Shown here: piece by piece, positions 13,569-13,672 of the stretch
How the letters are laid out: each line of letters starts with the position of its first letter
How positions within the stretch are numbered: position 1 is the first letter of the stretch
NCBI GenBank assembly: GCA_964509125.1
Contig: CAZDVZ010000041.1
Span: 1-13,672, forward strand
DNA from: SIG653 sp964509125
Lineage (GTDB): Bacteria; Bacillota; Clostridia; Oscillospirales; CAG-382
DNA length: 13,672 bases
Reading direction: 5' to 3'
Position numbers and translations under genes: made by a program
The notes under the pieces: generated by a model
What the model was told of the DNA's origin: nothing
What the model saw: the letters and a program-made list of their open reading frames with translations, nothing else
Databases searched by the model: none

Positions 13569-13672
13569 TGAAATCGTGGCTCTGCCACGATGAAATCCGA
13601 GCAAGCTCGGATGAAATCTTCAGCCTGCGGCTTCAGATGAAATTAAATCCGCCTCTCATACCCCGCGAAGCG
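13568..13672. repeat. Array of variable hairpins with constant ATGAAAT linkers
   Basis: ATGAAAT occurs at 13568, 13590, 13611 and 13637 (steps of 22, 21 and 26 nt). Between them lie palindromes of different sequence: ATCGTGG/CCACGAT (13573-13591), ATCCGAGC/GCTCGGAT (13595-13612) and an imperfect ATCT..AGCC/GGCT..AGAT (13616-13638). The A/T ends of each stem reuse linker bases. A GC-rich segment follows to the window edge and probably continues the structure. Confidence 0.8.

Noticed and set aside
13175..13672. Diversity-generating retroelement, because the four-helix-bundle protein is related to Avd
   Set aside because: No reverse transcriptase, template repeat or variable repeat is visible; most members of this family stand alone.
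13568..13672. CRISPR array
   Set aside because: The constant part is only 7 nt and the variable parts are palindromes, unlike CRISPR repeats and spacers; no cas gene is present.

Overview
The window looks like chromosomal DNA of a low-GC, gut-type member of the Bacillota, probably class Clostridia. This rests on A/T-rich intergenic DNA, AGGAGG-type ribosome binding sites, near-consensus sigma-A promoters (often with an extended -10 TGn), a glycine riboswitch, and clostridial-type recombinase, ImmA/IrrE and DUF4417 genes. No rRNA or other taxonomic marker is present, so nothing finer can be said.

Left part (1-7400) is ordinary metabolic and transport DNA. A cut-off minus-strand gene start lies at the left edge. 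The minus-strand operon rhaB-rhaA-rhaD (3712 down to 292) encodes the complete intracellular L-rhamnose route (kinase, isomerase, aldolase), with overlapping genes and a perfect-consensus promoter. Divergent from it, on the plus strand, a single-aptamer glycine riboswitch with a terminator precedes a sodium:alanine/glycine symporter, and a CLC-type anion transporter with a C-terminal TrkA-C-like domain follows from its own promoter.

Middle part (7380-9550) is mobile-element debris. A structured RNA resembling HEARO/IscB omega-RNA sits directly behind the CLC gene with no nuclease gene in the window. Next come a tyrosine recombinase that breaks off just after its HxxR box, and the C-terminal two thirds of a large serine recombinase of visibly higher GC.

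Right part (9650-12400) is a minus-strand accessory module: an XRE regulator and an ImmA/IrrE protease, a long structured leader, a DUF4417 protein, a small His-rich phage-type protein and a small partner protein, all tightly packed. A short plus-strand RNA gene (about 9657-9729) with its own promoter and terminator converges on the end of this operon. Its core is complementary, without a break over 32 positions if G-U pairs are allowed, to the leader in front of the DUF4417 gene. This possible antisense pair is the most interesting item in the window. The module is bracketed by two inverted copies of an 11+11 nt hairpin.

Far right (12400-13672): a small plus-strand gene of a type I associate with recombinase loci, a structured spacer, three stacked minus-strand terminators, and a two-gene minus-strand operon for a 23S-IVP-type four-helix-bundle protein and a small unknown protein. 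An array of variable-stem hairpins with a constant ATGAAAT linker lies upstream of that operon and runs off the edge.

All homology statements come from recognising motifs by eye; no database search was made.
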